Shown here piece by piece: positions 56,357 to 64,000 of a stretch of 64,000 bases of DNA. A program made the position numbers and the translations under genes. The first letter of the stretch is position 1, and every line of letters begins with the position of its first letter. The DNA is taken from NCBI RefSeq assembly GCF_027497235.1, contig NZ_CP114902.1, forward strand, positions 2,679,501-2,743,500. The letters are read 5' to 3'. The stretch comes from Micromonospora sp. WMMD1128. Lineage in GTDB: Bacteria > Actinomycetota > Actinomycetes > Mycobacteriales > Micromonosporaceae. The notes beneath the pieces are model-generated. The model was not told the DNA's origin, did no database searches, and saw only the letters and a list, made by a program, of their open reading frames with translations.

Positions 56357-57580
56357 TCAGGCCGGGGTCGGCGTGGCCGGCCGCGTGGCCGGGCGCTCGG
56401 CCGGCGACCGGAAGAGCAGCAACGGCGCCACGGTGAGCACCAGGCAGGCCACCGACATCACCAGCAGCGCCGGGGTCAGGTCGAGCAGCGCCACCGACCA
56501 GCCGCCGAGCAACGCGCCCACCGGCAGGCCGAGGAAGGCCACCGAGCCGGAGATACCAAGCACCCGGGTCTGCAACGCCTCCGGCACCCGCTGGTAGAGC
56601 GCGGCGCCGAGCAGCGGGTTCACCGCCGCGATGCCGATGCCGGACAGGAACGTCACCGCCAGCACCACCACCAGGTCGTCGCTGAGCGCCAGCGCCAGCA
56701 GTCGCGGCGTGCCGCTGAGCGCCAGCCCGAGGGCGAACGTGGCCCGGCTCGGCAACCGCGTCCCGAGCAGCGTGAACAGCAGGTTGCCCAGCAGCGCGCC
56801 GGCCGAGAACACGCCCAGCAGCAAGCCGAACCCGGCCGGGTCGCCGAGTACCTGGTTCACCCAGAGCGGGATCCAGACCGCGACGCTGGCGTTGGCGAAC
56901 ATGTTGGACGCGGACACCACGATCAGCATGGTCAGCAGCGTCCGGTCGGTGCGCAGGTACGCGAATCCGCCGCGCAGCGCCCGCAGGTAGCGTTCCCGGG
57001 GCGCCGGCTGCGCGGGCGCGGGCGGCCGGACCAGCGCCCCGATCAGCAGCGCGCAGACCGCGAACGTGGCGGCGTCGATCCAGATCGCCCGGGTCAGCCC
57101 CACCCAGTCGATGAGCAGCCCGCCCAGCACCGCGCCGAACAACGTCATGCCCCGGGCCAGCCCGTCGTAGGCGGAGGTGAGCCGGATCAACGGCACGCCG
57201 GCCCGTTCGGCGGCCGGCTTGAACAGCACGTGCTTGACCCGGTCACCGATGCCGCGCAGCCCGCCGGCGACGGCCACCAGCACCAGCAGCGTGCCGAACC
57301 CGAGCCACGGCGCGAGCGCCACCACCGCCATCGCGGCGGCGCTCACCGCGTCCACGAAGACCGACGTGCGGCGTACGCCGAACCGGTCCGCCCACGGCGT
57401 GGCCAGCGCGCTGGAGAGCATGTACGGCAGCGTCTCCGCGGCGGCGACCAGGCCCATCCGGGTCGGGCTGCCGGTGGTCTCCAGCACCAGCCAGGGAATG
57501 GCGACCACCGAGATCCGGGTGCCGAGGTTGGACAGCAGGTCGGCGCCGACCAGGGTGTACAACTCCCGGCGGGGGTTCAT
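56357..57580 (-). CDS. MFS transporter
   Basis: A 407-residue 12-helix major-facilitator permease: LYTLVGADLLSNLGTRISVVAIPWLVL-type first helix, ATPWADRFGVRRTSVFVDAV (motif A), and LLGVFSAGALLGNLLFTLLG in the second half. ATG 57580 overlaps the stop of the AMP-ligase gene (ATGA). Multidrug/enterobactin-exporter type; possibly exports the product of the neighbouring genes. Confidence 0.92.
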   Translation of the reverse strand: MNPRRELYTLVGADLLSNLGTRISVVAIPWLVLETTGSPTRMGLVAAAETLPYMLSSALATPWADRFGVRRTSVFVDAVSAAAMAVVALAPWLGFGTLLVLVAVAGGLRGIGDRVKHVLFKPAAERAGVPLIRLTSAYDGLARGMTLFGAVLGGLLIDWVGLTRAIWIDAATFAVCALLIGALVRPPAPAQPAPRERYLRALRGGFAYLRTDRTLLTMLIVVSASNMFANASVAVWIPLWVNQVLGDPAGFGLLLGVFSAGALLGNLLFTLLGTRLPSRATFALGLALSGTPRLLALALSDDLVVVLAVTFLSGIGIAAVNPLLGAALYQRVPEALQTRVLGISGSVAFLGLPVGALLGGWSVALLDLTPALLVMSVACLVLTVAPLLLFRSPAERPATRPATPTPA

Positions 57581-59121
57581 GTCGGGCTGCCGATCGGGTG
57601 CGTGGTGGCGTACCTCTCCCGCAGCGCCAGCTTGTCGACCTTGGCGGACCGGTTGAGTGGCAGCGCGTCGACGAACTCCACCGCGCCGGGCGCCCAGGTC
57701 TCGCTCAGCTCCCGGGTCACCAGCGCGATCAGGTCGTCGGCGGTGACCGACGCGCCCGGCGCCGGCACCACGTACGCGAACGGGAGTTCCCCGGCGACCG
57801 GGTCCGGCACCCCGATCACCGCGGCGGCGCGGACCTCGGGGTGGCCGGCGAGCACGTCCTCGATCGGCCGGGAGTAGATCGGCCAGCTGCGCTGCCGGGT
57901 GAGGATCCGGTCCTGTAACCGGTCGACCAGGTAGAGGTAGCCGTCGTCGTCGAGGTGGCCGAGGTCGCGGGTACGGACCCAGCCGTCGACGAGCGTCTCG
58001 GCGGTCAGCTCCGGCTGGCCGTGGTAGCCGGCGAAGCTCAACTTCGTGCGGGCCCACACCTCGCCGTCGACGCCGGCCGGCAGCGCCCGGCCGTCGGCGT
58101 CGCGGATCTCCACCGTCACGTCCCCGTACGGCCGGCCGCAGGAGCGCAGCCGCTCCGGGTGCTCCGGGTCCTCGGTGAGGCCGGGCTGGGCGCAGATGAC
58201 CACTGCCTCGCTGAGTCCGTAGACGATGCGCAGGCACGGGCCGAACCGGCGGATCGCCTGGCGCAGCCGGGCCGGCGCGGCGGGACCGGCCCCGACGTTG
58301 AACATGAACATCGCGGAGAAGTCGGCGTCCGGCAGGTCGGGGTGGTCGAGCACCTCGTAGAGCATCGGCGGGGTGACGAACGTGGAGGTGATCCGCTCGG
58401 CGTCCACGGTGGCGACGAACGCCGCCGGGTCCCACCGCTCGCGCAGGAACAGCACCCCGCCGGTGAACAGGTTGACGAGCGTGGTGATCTGGCCGCTCGC
58501 GAGCCACATCGGCGAGTGCGACAGGTGCCGCAGCAGCGGGAACCCGGCGGCCCGGAAGTCGGCCGCGATCGCGAGCACCTGGCGGTAGAAGCTTTCCCGG
58601 TGGTGCACCAGCTTCGGCGTGCCGGTGGTGCCGCTGGTCTGCAGGAACGACTCCGGCGCGGGCACCGCGGCCGGCAGGTCTCCGTCGCCCGCACCGGCCG
58701 CGGTCAGGTCCGGCCCGGCGCCCCCCGGCCCGAGGCAGAGCACCGGTACGCCGGGTAGCCCGGCCGCGAGCTGCCCGGCCGCCGGGTCGCGCGGGTCGTG
58801 CACGAACACCTCCGGCGCGGCGAGCGTGACGAACTCGTCGATCTCCCGCCGGGAGGTGACCGGGGCGACCCACATGCTCCGGCAGCCGAGCAGGTGCAGC
58901 GCCAGGTGCAGCAGCGGACCCTCGACCGTGTTGCCGAGCGTCACCAGCACCGCCGCCCCGGGGCGTACGCCGTGCCGGCGCAGCGCGGCGGCCAGGCGAC
59001 GCACCTCGGCGGCGACCTGTGGGTAGGTGAGCCGGCGACCGTCGCCGACGAGCGCCTCCCGGTCGCCGAATCCGGCGAACAGCTCCAGCGCCTCGTGCAC
59101 GTAGTTCGGCCGATCGGTCAT
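57577..59121 (-). CDS. AMP-dependent CoA/acyl ligase (third ANL enzyme)
   Basis: A 514-residue ANL-superfamily ligase: LQTSGTTGTPKLVHHRES (P-loop), VYGLSEAVVICAQPG, GWVRTRDLGHLDDDGYLYLV, and LNRSAKVDKLALRERY with the C-terminal Lys. Short forms of this type activate aryl acids or fatty acids. It is coupled to an MFS gene, and hydroxybenzoate-like substrates would suit the Hmo-like gene nearby, but this is inference. Confidence 0.9.
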   Translation of the reverse strand: MTDRPNYVHEALELFAGFGDREALVGDGRRLTYPQVAAEVRRLAAALRRHGVRPGAAVLVTLGNTVEGPLLHLALHLLGCRSMWVAPVTSRREIDEFVTLAAPEVFVHDPRDPAAGQLAAGLPGVPVLCLGPGGAGPDLTAAGAGDGDLPAAVPAPESFLQTSGTTGTPKLVHHRESFYRQVLAIAADFRAAGFPLLRHLSHSPMWLASGQITTLVNLFTGGVLFLRERWDPAAFVATVDAERITSTFVTPPMLYEVLDHPDLPDADFSAMFMFNVGAGPAAPARLRQAIRRFGPCLRIVYGLSEAVVICAQPGLTEDPEHPERLRSCGRPYGDVTVEIRDADGRALPAGVDGEVWARTKLSFAGYHGQPELTAETLVDGWVRTRDLGHLDDDGYLYLVDRLQDRILTRQRSWPIYSRPIEDVLAGHPEVRAAAVIGVPDPVAGELPFAYVVPAPGASVTADDLIALVTRELSETWAPGAVEFVDALPLNRSAKVDKLALRERYATTHPIGSPT

Positions 59122-59406
59122 CGGGCAGCCCCCATCGTGGTCCGCGAGCGGCGTCCGGCCAGGTCAGGGCCGGGACGGGACGGCGGGTGCCGGGGTCGGC
59201 GACCGCACCGCCGCCAGGTCCGAGCCTAGGCAGCGGCGGTCCACCGGGGACAGAGCCGAACGTCGGCGCCGGGCATCCCGCGGGCATTTGATCATGTCGA
59301 TGAGGTCGATTGACGCTCGTCACCGGCGGCGGCTAGTTTCCGGTCCATCGCCCGGGCCGGTGGCGCCGACCGCGTCGCGCCCGGGGCTGCCGACCATGGA
59401 GGATCG

Positions 59407-60723
59407 ATGCCGACCCCGAAGAGATGGCACGTCATAGCTTCCGCCGCCACGCTGCTGCTCGCCGGCACCCCGGCGGTGACCGCGAGCGCCGGCCCCACCG
59501 ACACCGACCGCGCCGGGCGCGGGCACGGGCGCGCCGAGTGGGCGGGGAGCTGGGCCGCGGCGGTGACCCGTGGGAACACCGTGGGCCTGACCAACACCGG
59601 CCTCAACGACCAGAGCATCCGGATGACGGTGCAGACCACGGTGGGCGGTCCGCGCCTGCGGGTCCGGCTCACCAACCTGTACGGCGAGCAGGCCGTCACG
59701 GTCGGTCACGCCACCATCGCCCGGCCGAACACCGCCACCGCCGACGACCGCTCCGACGTCGACCCGGCCAGCGTCCGGGAGCTGAAGTTCTCCGGTGGCG
59801 CCTCGGCCACCATCAACAAGGGCGCCGAGCTGCTCAGCGACCCGCTGTCCTATCCGGTGGGCGAGCAGGAGGACCTGGTGGTCACCCTGTACTTCCCGGT
59901 GCTCACCGGCCCGGTCACGTTCCACGGCCAGTCCCGGGTCACGAACTTCATCGGGGCGACGGACCTGACCACCGCGGCCGGCGGCGCCGGCTTCACCACC
60001 AGGCCCGACTGCTGCTGGATGTTTCTGTCCGGCATCGACGTGGAGCGCCGGGCCGCGCCGGGTTCGGTGGTGGTGCTCGGCGACTCCATCGGCGACGGCA
60101 ACGGCAGCACGGTCAACACCGACCGGCGGTGGCCGGACCTGCTGGCCAAGCGGCTCGTCGACGCCCGCCCGGAGGCCCGCACGCCGGGCGTGCTCAATCT
60201 GAGCCTGGCCGGCAACCGGCTCAACCACGAGGGTACGGAGCCCGGCGCGGGCGGCTTCCCTGGCTACTACGAGCTGGGCCCGAACGCGCTGGCCCGGCTC
60301 AACGAGGACGTGTTCCCGCAGACCGGCGTGCGCACCGTCGTCACCCACCTGGGCATCAACGACATCTGGATGAGCGGCGACAGCAGCGAGGCGATCATCG
60401 CGTCGCTGCGGCAGCTCAACCGGCAGGTGCAGGCGCGCGGGCTGACCAGCCTGGTCGGCACGATCACCCCGTACGAGGGCAACGGCGGGCCGGGGGTGTG
60501 GACCGAGGAGAAGGACGCCACCCGCAACGCGGTGAACGCGTGGCTGCGCGGCCCCGGCCGGGCCGAGTTCGACGGCGTGCTCGACTTCGACGCGGTGCTG
60601 CGCGACCCGGCGCGGCCGAGCCGGCTGCTGCCGGCGTACGACGCCGGGGACCACATCCACCCGAACGACGCGGGCGCGCAGGCGATGGCGAACGCCGTCC
60701 CGCTGCGGCTGCTCGGGCTGTGA
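59407..60723 (+). CDS. Secreted SGNH-type esterase/lipase
   Basis: A 438-residue exported hydrolase. Signal peptide about 1-28 (VIASAATLLLAGTPAVTASA). A beta-rich N-terminal module (to about 210) precedes the SGNH domain: VVVLGDSIGDGNG (Ser), THLGINDIWMSGD (Asn), DHIHPNDAGAQ (Asp/His). This two-domain layout is common in actinomycete GDSL esterases. ATG 59407 after GGAGG. Confidence 0.93.
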   Translation: MPTPKRWHVIASAATLLLAGTPAVTASAGPTDTDRAGRGHGRAEWAGSWAAAVTRGNTVGLTNTGLNDQSIRMTVQTTVGGPRLRVRLTNLYGEQAVTVGHATIARPNTATADDRSDVDPASVRELKFSGGASATINKGAELLSDPLSYPVGEQEDLVVTLYFPVLTGPVTFHGQSRVTNFIGATDLTTAAGGAGFTTRPDCCWMFLSGIDVERRAAPGSVVVLGDSIGDGNGSTVNTDRRWPDLLAKRLVDARPEARTPGVLNLSLAGNRLNHEGTEPGAGGFPGYYELGPNALARLNEDVFPQTGVRTVVTHLGINDIWMSGDSSEAIIASLRQLNRQVQARGLTSLVGTITPYEGNGGPGVWTEEKDATRNAVNAWLRGPGRAEFDGVLDFDAVLRDPARPSRLLPAYDAGDHIHPNDAGAQAMANAVPLRLLGL

Positions 60724-60787
60724 CACCGGGCGGGGGCGGCGGCGCACGGCGGCCGCCCCCGCCGCCTTTTCCTGGGGAGGAAGCGCC

Positions 60788-62011
60788 GTGGACGTCAGCG
60801 AGATCCTGACCGGCCTGTACAGCGAGCAGGGCCGGCAGAACCCGTATCCCTTCTACGCGGCCCTGCACGAGCACGGGCCGATCAGTGCCGTGCCGACCCG
60901 CGCCGAGCACAGCACCGTCACCGCCGTCGCCGGCGGGTACGACGTGGTCGATCGGATCCTGCGTGATCCCGGCTGGTACAAGGGTTTCCCGCCGGGCTGG
61001 CAGGAGCAGGAGATCCTGCGGACGTTCCTCACCTCGATGATGTTCGTCAACCCGCCGGACCACACCCGGATGCGCGCGGTGTTCGCGAAGACGTTCACCC
61101 CGCGCCGGCTCGGCGCGCTGGAGCCGGTGATCGAACGGATCGTGGACGAGCGCCTGGACCACATGGCGGAGGCCGGCGCGGGCGGCGCCGAGGTGGACTT
61201 CGTGGCCGACTTCGCGTACCCGGTCCCGGCCCTGGTGATGGCCGAGTTCATCGGTCTGCCCGCGGCGGACCTGGCCTGGTACCGGCAGCGGGTCGACTGG
61301 ATCGACGAGTACATGGACGTCTCCGGCAAGACGCCGGAGCGGCTGGCCCGGGCCAACCAGGCCGCCGAGGAGCTACGGGCCTACTACCGTGACCTGATCG
61401 CCCACCGGCGTCGCTCGCCCGGCGCCGACCTGATCAGCGGGCTGGTCGAGGTGCTCGACGCCGGTGACGTCGACCTCAGCGAGGACGAGCTGGTCAGCAA
61501 CCTGATCGTGTTGTTCAACGCCAGCTTCGTCACCACCGTCTACATGTTCAGCAACGGCCTGCCGCTGCTCCTCGACCACCCGGCGGTGACCGCCGCGTTA
61601 CCGGGCGACGACGCGCTGGCCCGGGGCTGTGTGGACGAGGTGCTGCGGATGGAGAGTCCGGTGCACTTCCTGGCCCGCTCCGCGCCGGCCGACACCGAGC
61701 TGGACGGCGTCCCGGTGGGCCGGGACGAGAACGTGCTGCTGCTGATCGCCGCCGCCAACCGGGACCCGGCCCGCTTCCCCGACCCGGACCGCTTCGACCC
61801 GCGGCGCGACGGGCCGCCGTCGCTGGCCTTCGGCGTCGGGCTGCACTTCTGCCTCGGCTCGGCGGTGTCGAAACTGGAGGGGCGGCTCGCGCTGCCCCGG
61901 CTGTTCGCCCGGTTCCCCCGGCTCGCGGTCACCCAGCCGTACACCTACAGCGGTAGCCTTTTCCTGCGCGGCATCGACAAGCTCTTCGTCACCACCGGGG
62001 AGGCCGGATGA
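60788..62011 (+). CDS. Cytochrome P450
   Basis: A 407-residue class-I-type P450. Haem site LAFGVGLHFCLGSAV (Cys355), ExxR helix EVLR (284-287). The I-helix reads LFNASFVTTVYMF where AGHETT is usual: the acid is lost but Thr249/Thr250 remain, as seen in some specialised biosynthetic P450s. GTG 60788 follows GGGGAGG. Coupled to an HSL-type hydrolase (ATGA) and an Hmo-like oxidase, so it probably oxidises a product-related aryl compound. Confidence 0.95.
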   Translation: MDVSEILTGLYSEQGRQNPYPFYAALHEHGPISAVPTRAEHSTVTAVAGGYDVVDRILRDPGWYKGFPPGWQEQEILRTFLTSMMFVNPPDHTRMRAVFAKTFTPRRLGALEPVIERIVDERLDHMAEAGAGGAEVDFVADFAYPVPALVMAEFIGLPAADLAWYRQRVDWIDEYMDVSGKTPERLARANQAAEELRAYYRDLIAHRRRSPGADLISGLVEVLDAGDVDLSEDELVSNLIVLFNASFVTTVYMFSNGLPLLLDHPAVTAALPGDDALARGCVDEVLRMESPVHFLARSAPADTELDGVPVGRDENVLLLIAAANRDPARFPDPDRFDPRRDGPPSLAFGVGLHFCLGSAVSKLEGRLALPRLFARFPRLAVTQPYTYSGSLFLRGIDKLFVTTGEAG

Positions 62012-63009
62012 CGCTCGATCCGCAGGTGGTCGCGTGGCGGGCCGCGCGCGCGGCGGCCGGCGTCACGCCGCTCTACGCCCAGACCCTGACCGAGGCCCGC
62101 GCCGCCGACCTCGCCGCGATCCGCGCCGGCGCCGGCGCGGTCGAGCCGGTCGAGGAGGTACGCGACACGCGGGTGCCCGGCCCGGCCGGGCCGCTGCCGG
62201 TGCGGATCCACCGGCCGGCCGGCGACGGCCCGTTGCCCACGCTCGTCTACTTCTTCGGTGGTGGCTGGACGCTCGGCAGCGTGGACACGGCCGACGGGAT
62301 CTGCCGCCGGCTGGTCAACCTGACCGGCTGTCAGACCGTGACGGTCGGCTACCGGCTCGCCCCCGAGCATCCGTTCCCGGCGGCGGTGGAGGACTGTCAG
62401 GCCGCGCTGCGCCACCTGGTCGCCCATGCCGCCGAGTTCCGGGTGGACCCGCGGCGGCTGGCGGTGGGCGGGGACAGCGCCGGCGGCAACCTGGCCGCGG
62501 CGGTGACGCTGCTGGCCCGCGCCGACGGTGGCCCCGCGCTCGCCGCCCAGGTGCTCGTCTACCCGAACACCGACCAGCGTCCCGGATCGCGTCCGGCCGG
62601 CGACGAGGACCCGTTGCTGTTCAACCGGCACTCGGTGGCGTGGTACCGCGGTCACTACCTGGCCGACTCGGGCGACGCGGCGCACCCGCTGGCCTCGCCG
62701 CTGCTCGCCGAGGACCTGTCCGGCCTGCCGCCGGCGCTCGTGGTCACCGCCGGGCACGACCCGCTGCGGGCCGAGGGCCGGCGGTACGCCGAGCGGCTGG
62801 GGGAGGCGGGCGTGCCCACCGAGACGGTCGACTACCCGGGCATGGTGCACGGCTTCTTCGCCATGCCCGGCGTGTTCGACGCCGGCCGCGAGGCCCAGGA
62901 GCGGGTCGCCGCCTTCCTGCGCCGGCGCTTCGGCCTCGACCCGGCCGACCCGGCGTCGGCGGGTGGAGCATCGGCCGGAAGCGCGACCGGGGTCGGCGCC
63001 CATGGCTGA
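62008..63009 (+). CDS. HSL-family alpha/beta hydrolase
   Basis: A 333-residue esterase of the hormone-sensitive-lipase family: oxyanion loop YFFGGGWTLG (HGGGW with the His replaced by Phe), nucleophile GDSAGG (Ser157), and a catalytic Asp/His in AGHDPLR and MVHGFF. The C-terminal tail is Ala/Gly-rich. ATG 62008 overlaps the P450 stop and its end overlaps the next gene by 8 bases. May act on an ester intermediate. Confidence 0.92.
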   Translation: MTLDPQVVAWRAARAAAGVTPLYAQTLTEARAADLAAIRAGAGAVEPVEEVRDTRVPGPAGPLPVRIHRPAGDGPLPTLVYFFGGGWTLGSVDTADGICRRLVNLTGCQTVTVGYRLAPEHPFPAAVEDCQAALRHLVAHAAEFRVDPRRLAVGGDSAGGNLAAAVTLLARADGGPALAAQVLVYPNTDQRPGSRPAGDEDPLLFNRHSVAWYRGHYLADSGDAAHPLASPLLAEDLSGLPPALVVTAGHDPLRAEGRRYAERLGEAGVPTETVDYPGMVHGFFAMPGVFDAGREAQERVAAFLRRRFGLDPADPASAGGASAGSATGVGAHG

Positions 63010-64000
63010 GTCGACCGGCGGGACGCCGGCCGGCGTCCCGGTGCCGACCTGTCTGGACGACTTCGCGGCGCTGGCCCGGGCGGTGCTCCCGGCCGACGTC
63101 TGGGACTACGTCGACGGCGGCAGCGGCACCGAGACCGCGCTTGCCGCCAACCGGGCCGCGCTGGACCGGGTGGCGGTGCTGCCCCGGATGCTGGCCGGCG
63201 TCGACGAGCCGTCCACCGAGGCGCCGTTGCCCGGCGGCCGGTACGCGCTGCCGGTGGCGGTCGCGCCGATGGCGTACCAGCGGTTGCTGCACCCCGACGG
63301 CGAGCCGGCGCTCGCCGCGGCGGCCGGCGCGGCCGGCGTGCCCTACGCGGCCAGCACGCTGTCCAGCACGCCGATCGAGGAGATCGCCGCGGCCGGCGCG
63401 ACGGTGTGGTTCCAGCTCTACTGGTTGCGGGATCGGGCGTTGGTGTCCGACCTGCTCGACCGGGCGCTGGCCGCCGGCTGCGCCGCGGTGGTCGTCACCG
63501 TGGACGTGCCGGTGCTCGGCCGGCGGCTGCGCGACGCGCGCAACGGGTTCGCGTTGCCGCCGCACGTCACCGCCGCGAACCTGCCCGGCGGCCGGGACGA
63601 CCTGGCCCACCAGGGCACGCCCGGCGTCTCGGCCGTGGCGAAGCACACCGGCGCGGTCTTCGCCCCGGCGCTGAGCTGGGCGGACCTGGCCTGGCTGCGG
63701 GAGCGTACCCCGGTGCCCCTGCTGGTCAAGGGCATCCTGGACGCGCGCGACGCGGTCCGGGCGGCGGACGTCGGCGTGGACGCGGTGGTGGTCTCCAACC
63801 ACGGCGGTCGGCAGCTCGACGCCGCCCCGGCCAGCGCGAGCGTGCTGCCGGACGTGGTCGAGGCGGTGGGGGAGCGGTGCGCGGTGCTGCTGGACAGCGG
63901 CGTCCGCGGCGGCGTCGACGTGCTGCGCGCGCTGGCCCTGGGCGCGTCCGGGGTGCTTGTCGGCCGGCCGCTGCTCTGGGCCCTCGCGGCCGGCGGCCGG
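63002..64000 (+). CDS. hmo: FMN-dependent 4-hydroxymandelate oxidase-like enzyme, 3' end outside the window
   Basis: Partial frame of 333 codons running off the right edge. It belongs to the glycolate oxidase/mandelate dehydrogenase family: VDGGSGTETALAANRAAL, VAPMAYQRLLHP, FQLYWLRDRAL, VDVPVLGRRLRDARNGFALP, LLVKGILDARDA, VSNHGGRQLD (catalytic His) and GVLVGRPLLWALA. These blocks closely resemble Hmo of glycopeptide producers as I remember it. It would oxidise 4-hydroxymandelate to 4-hydroxybenzoylformate, following HmaS. ATG 63002 overlaps the hydrolase gene. Confidence 0.88.
   Translation, partial: MAESTGGTPAGVPVPTCLDDFAALARAVLPADVWDYVDGGSGTETALAANRAALDRVAVLPRMLAGVDEPSTEAPLPGGRYALPVAVAPMAYQRLLHPDGEPALAAAAGAAGVPYAASTLSSTPIEEIAAAGATVWFQLYWLRDRALVSDLLDRALAAGCAAVVVTVDVPVLGRRLRDARNGFALPPHVTAANLPGGRDDLAHQGTPGVSAVAKHTGAVFAPALSWADLAWLRERTPVPLLVKGILDARDAVRAADVGVDAVVVSNHGGRQLDAAPASASVLPDVVEAVGERCAVLLDSGVRGGVDVLRALALGASGVLVGRPLLWALAAGGR

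Overview
This window comes from a very GC-rich actinomycete. Frequent GTG starts, heavy third-position GC, stop/start overlaps of the GTGA, ATGA and TGATG kind, and dispersed palindromic repeats (paired GTTAAGGAGGGGGCCCC-type units, an AGATCTTGGTACGAAACGG-type palindrome, a GGTGATCATGAGGTT-type hairpin) all suggest Micromonospora or a close relative. The genus call is inference from memory of such repeats; no search was run.

Region 1 (1-8633, minus strand) is one end of a phage-tail-like extracellular contractile injection system (eCIS): a lipoprotein, two small membrane proteins (one with an HExxH motif), a Pvc16-like terminator protein, sheath, inner tube, a disordered accessory protein carrying two palindromes in frame, a LysM tube/baseplate protein, a VgrG-like spike and the start of a possible spike-tip protein. 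The rest of the system (baseplate, ATPase, tape measure) would lie left of base 1.

Region 2 (8885-29037) is mostly housekeeping or accessory: a FUSC-type exporter, a LacI repressor and MFS permease sharing a candidate operator, an MBL-fold hydrolase, a pair of CrcB fluoride channels, paaK/paaI, a nucleotide cyclase-ATPase regulator divergent from a large LuxR (LAL) regulator, DUF5995, an APC permease, LtrA, and a helix-hairpin-helix protein.

Region 3 (about 28693-51111) is a biosynthetic gene cluster built round a type II polyketide synthase. A SARP regulator faces an operon with its own acetyl-CoA carboxylase (fused AccD-AccA, BCCP, AccC), TcmI-type, SRPBCC and cupin cyclases, an acyl carrier protein fused to an aromatase/cyclase, and KS-alpha plus chain-length factor. 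Two direct heptamer pairs with 11-bp period, typical of SARP sites, sit between SARP and operon. Downstream is a second module that does not look like standard aromatic type II chemistry: two adenylating ligases, two small carrier proteins with altered DSL motifs, a KS lacking one catalytic histidine, a short KS-like protein and an intact KS, with no ketoreductase or dehydratase. It is followed by 4-hydroxymandelate synthase, a PhyH-type dioxygenase, a DUF3050 (haem-oxygenase-like) protein, TPP-dependent E1 alpha and beta subunits without E2/E3, and an ATP-grasp-like ligase.

Region 4 (51159-64000) holds an alpha/beta hydrolase and TetR pair with a clear palindromic operator, a repeat-rich stretch with a 210-bp MITE-like element, a GDSL hydrolase, a secreted trypsin-fold protein that has lost its whole catalytic triad, MFS plus AMP-ligase, a secreted SGNH hydrolase, and an overlapping operon of cytochrome P450, HSL-type hydrolase and an FMN 4-hydroxymandelate oxidase-like enzyme cut by the window edge. 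HmaS (region 3) and the Hmo-like enzyme (region 4) would together make 4-hydroxybenzoylformate, which suggests that the cluster extends to the right edge and uses an aryl building block from tyrosine metabolism. The final product cannot be named from sequence alone.
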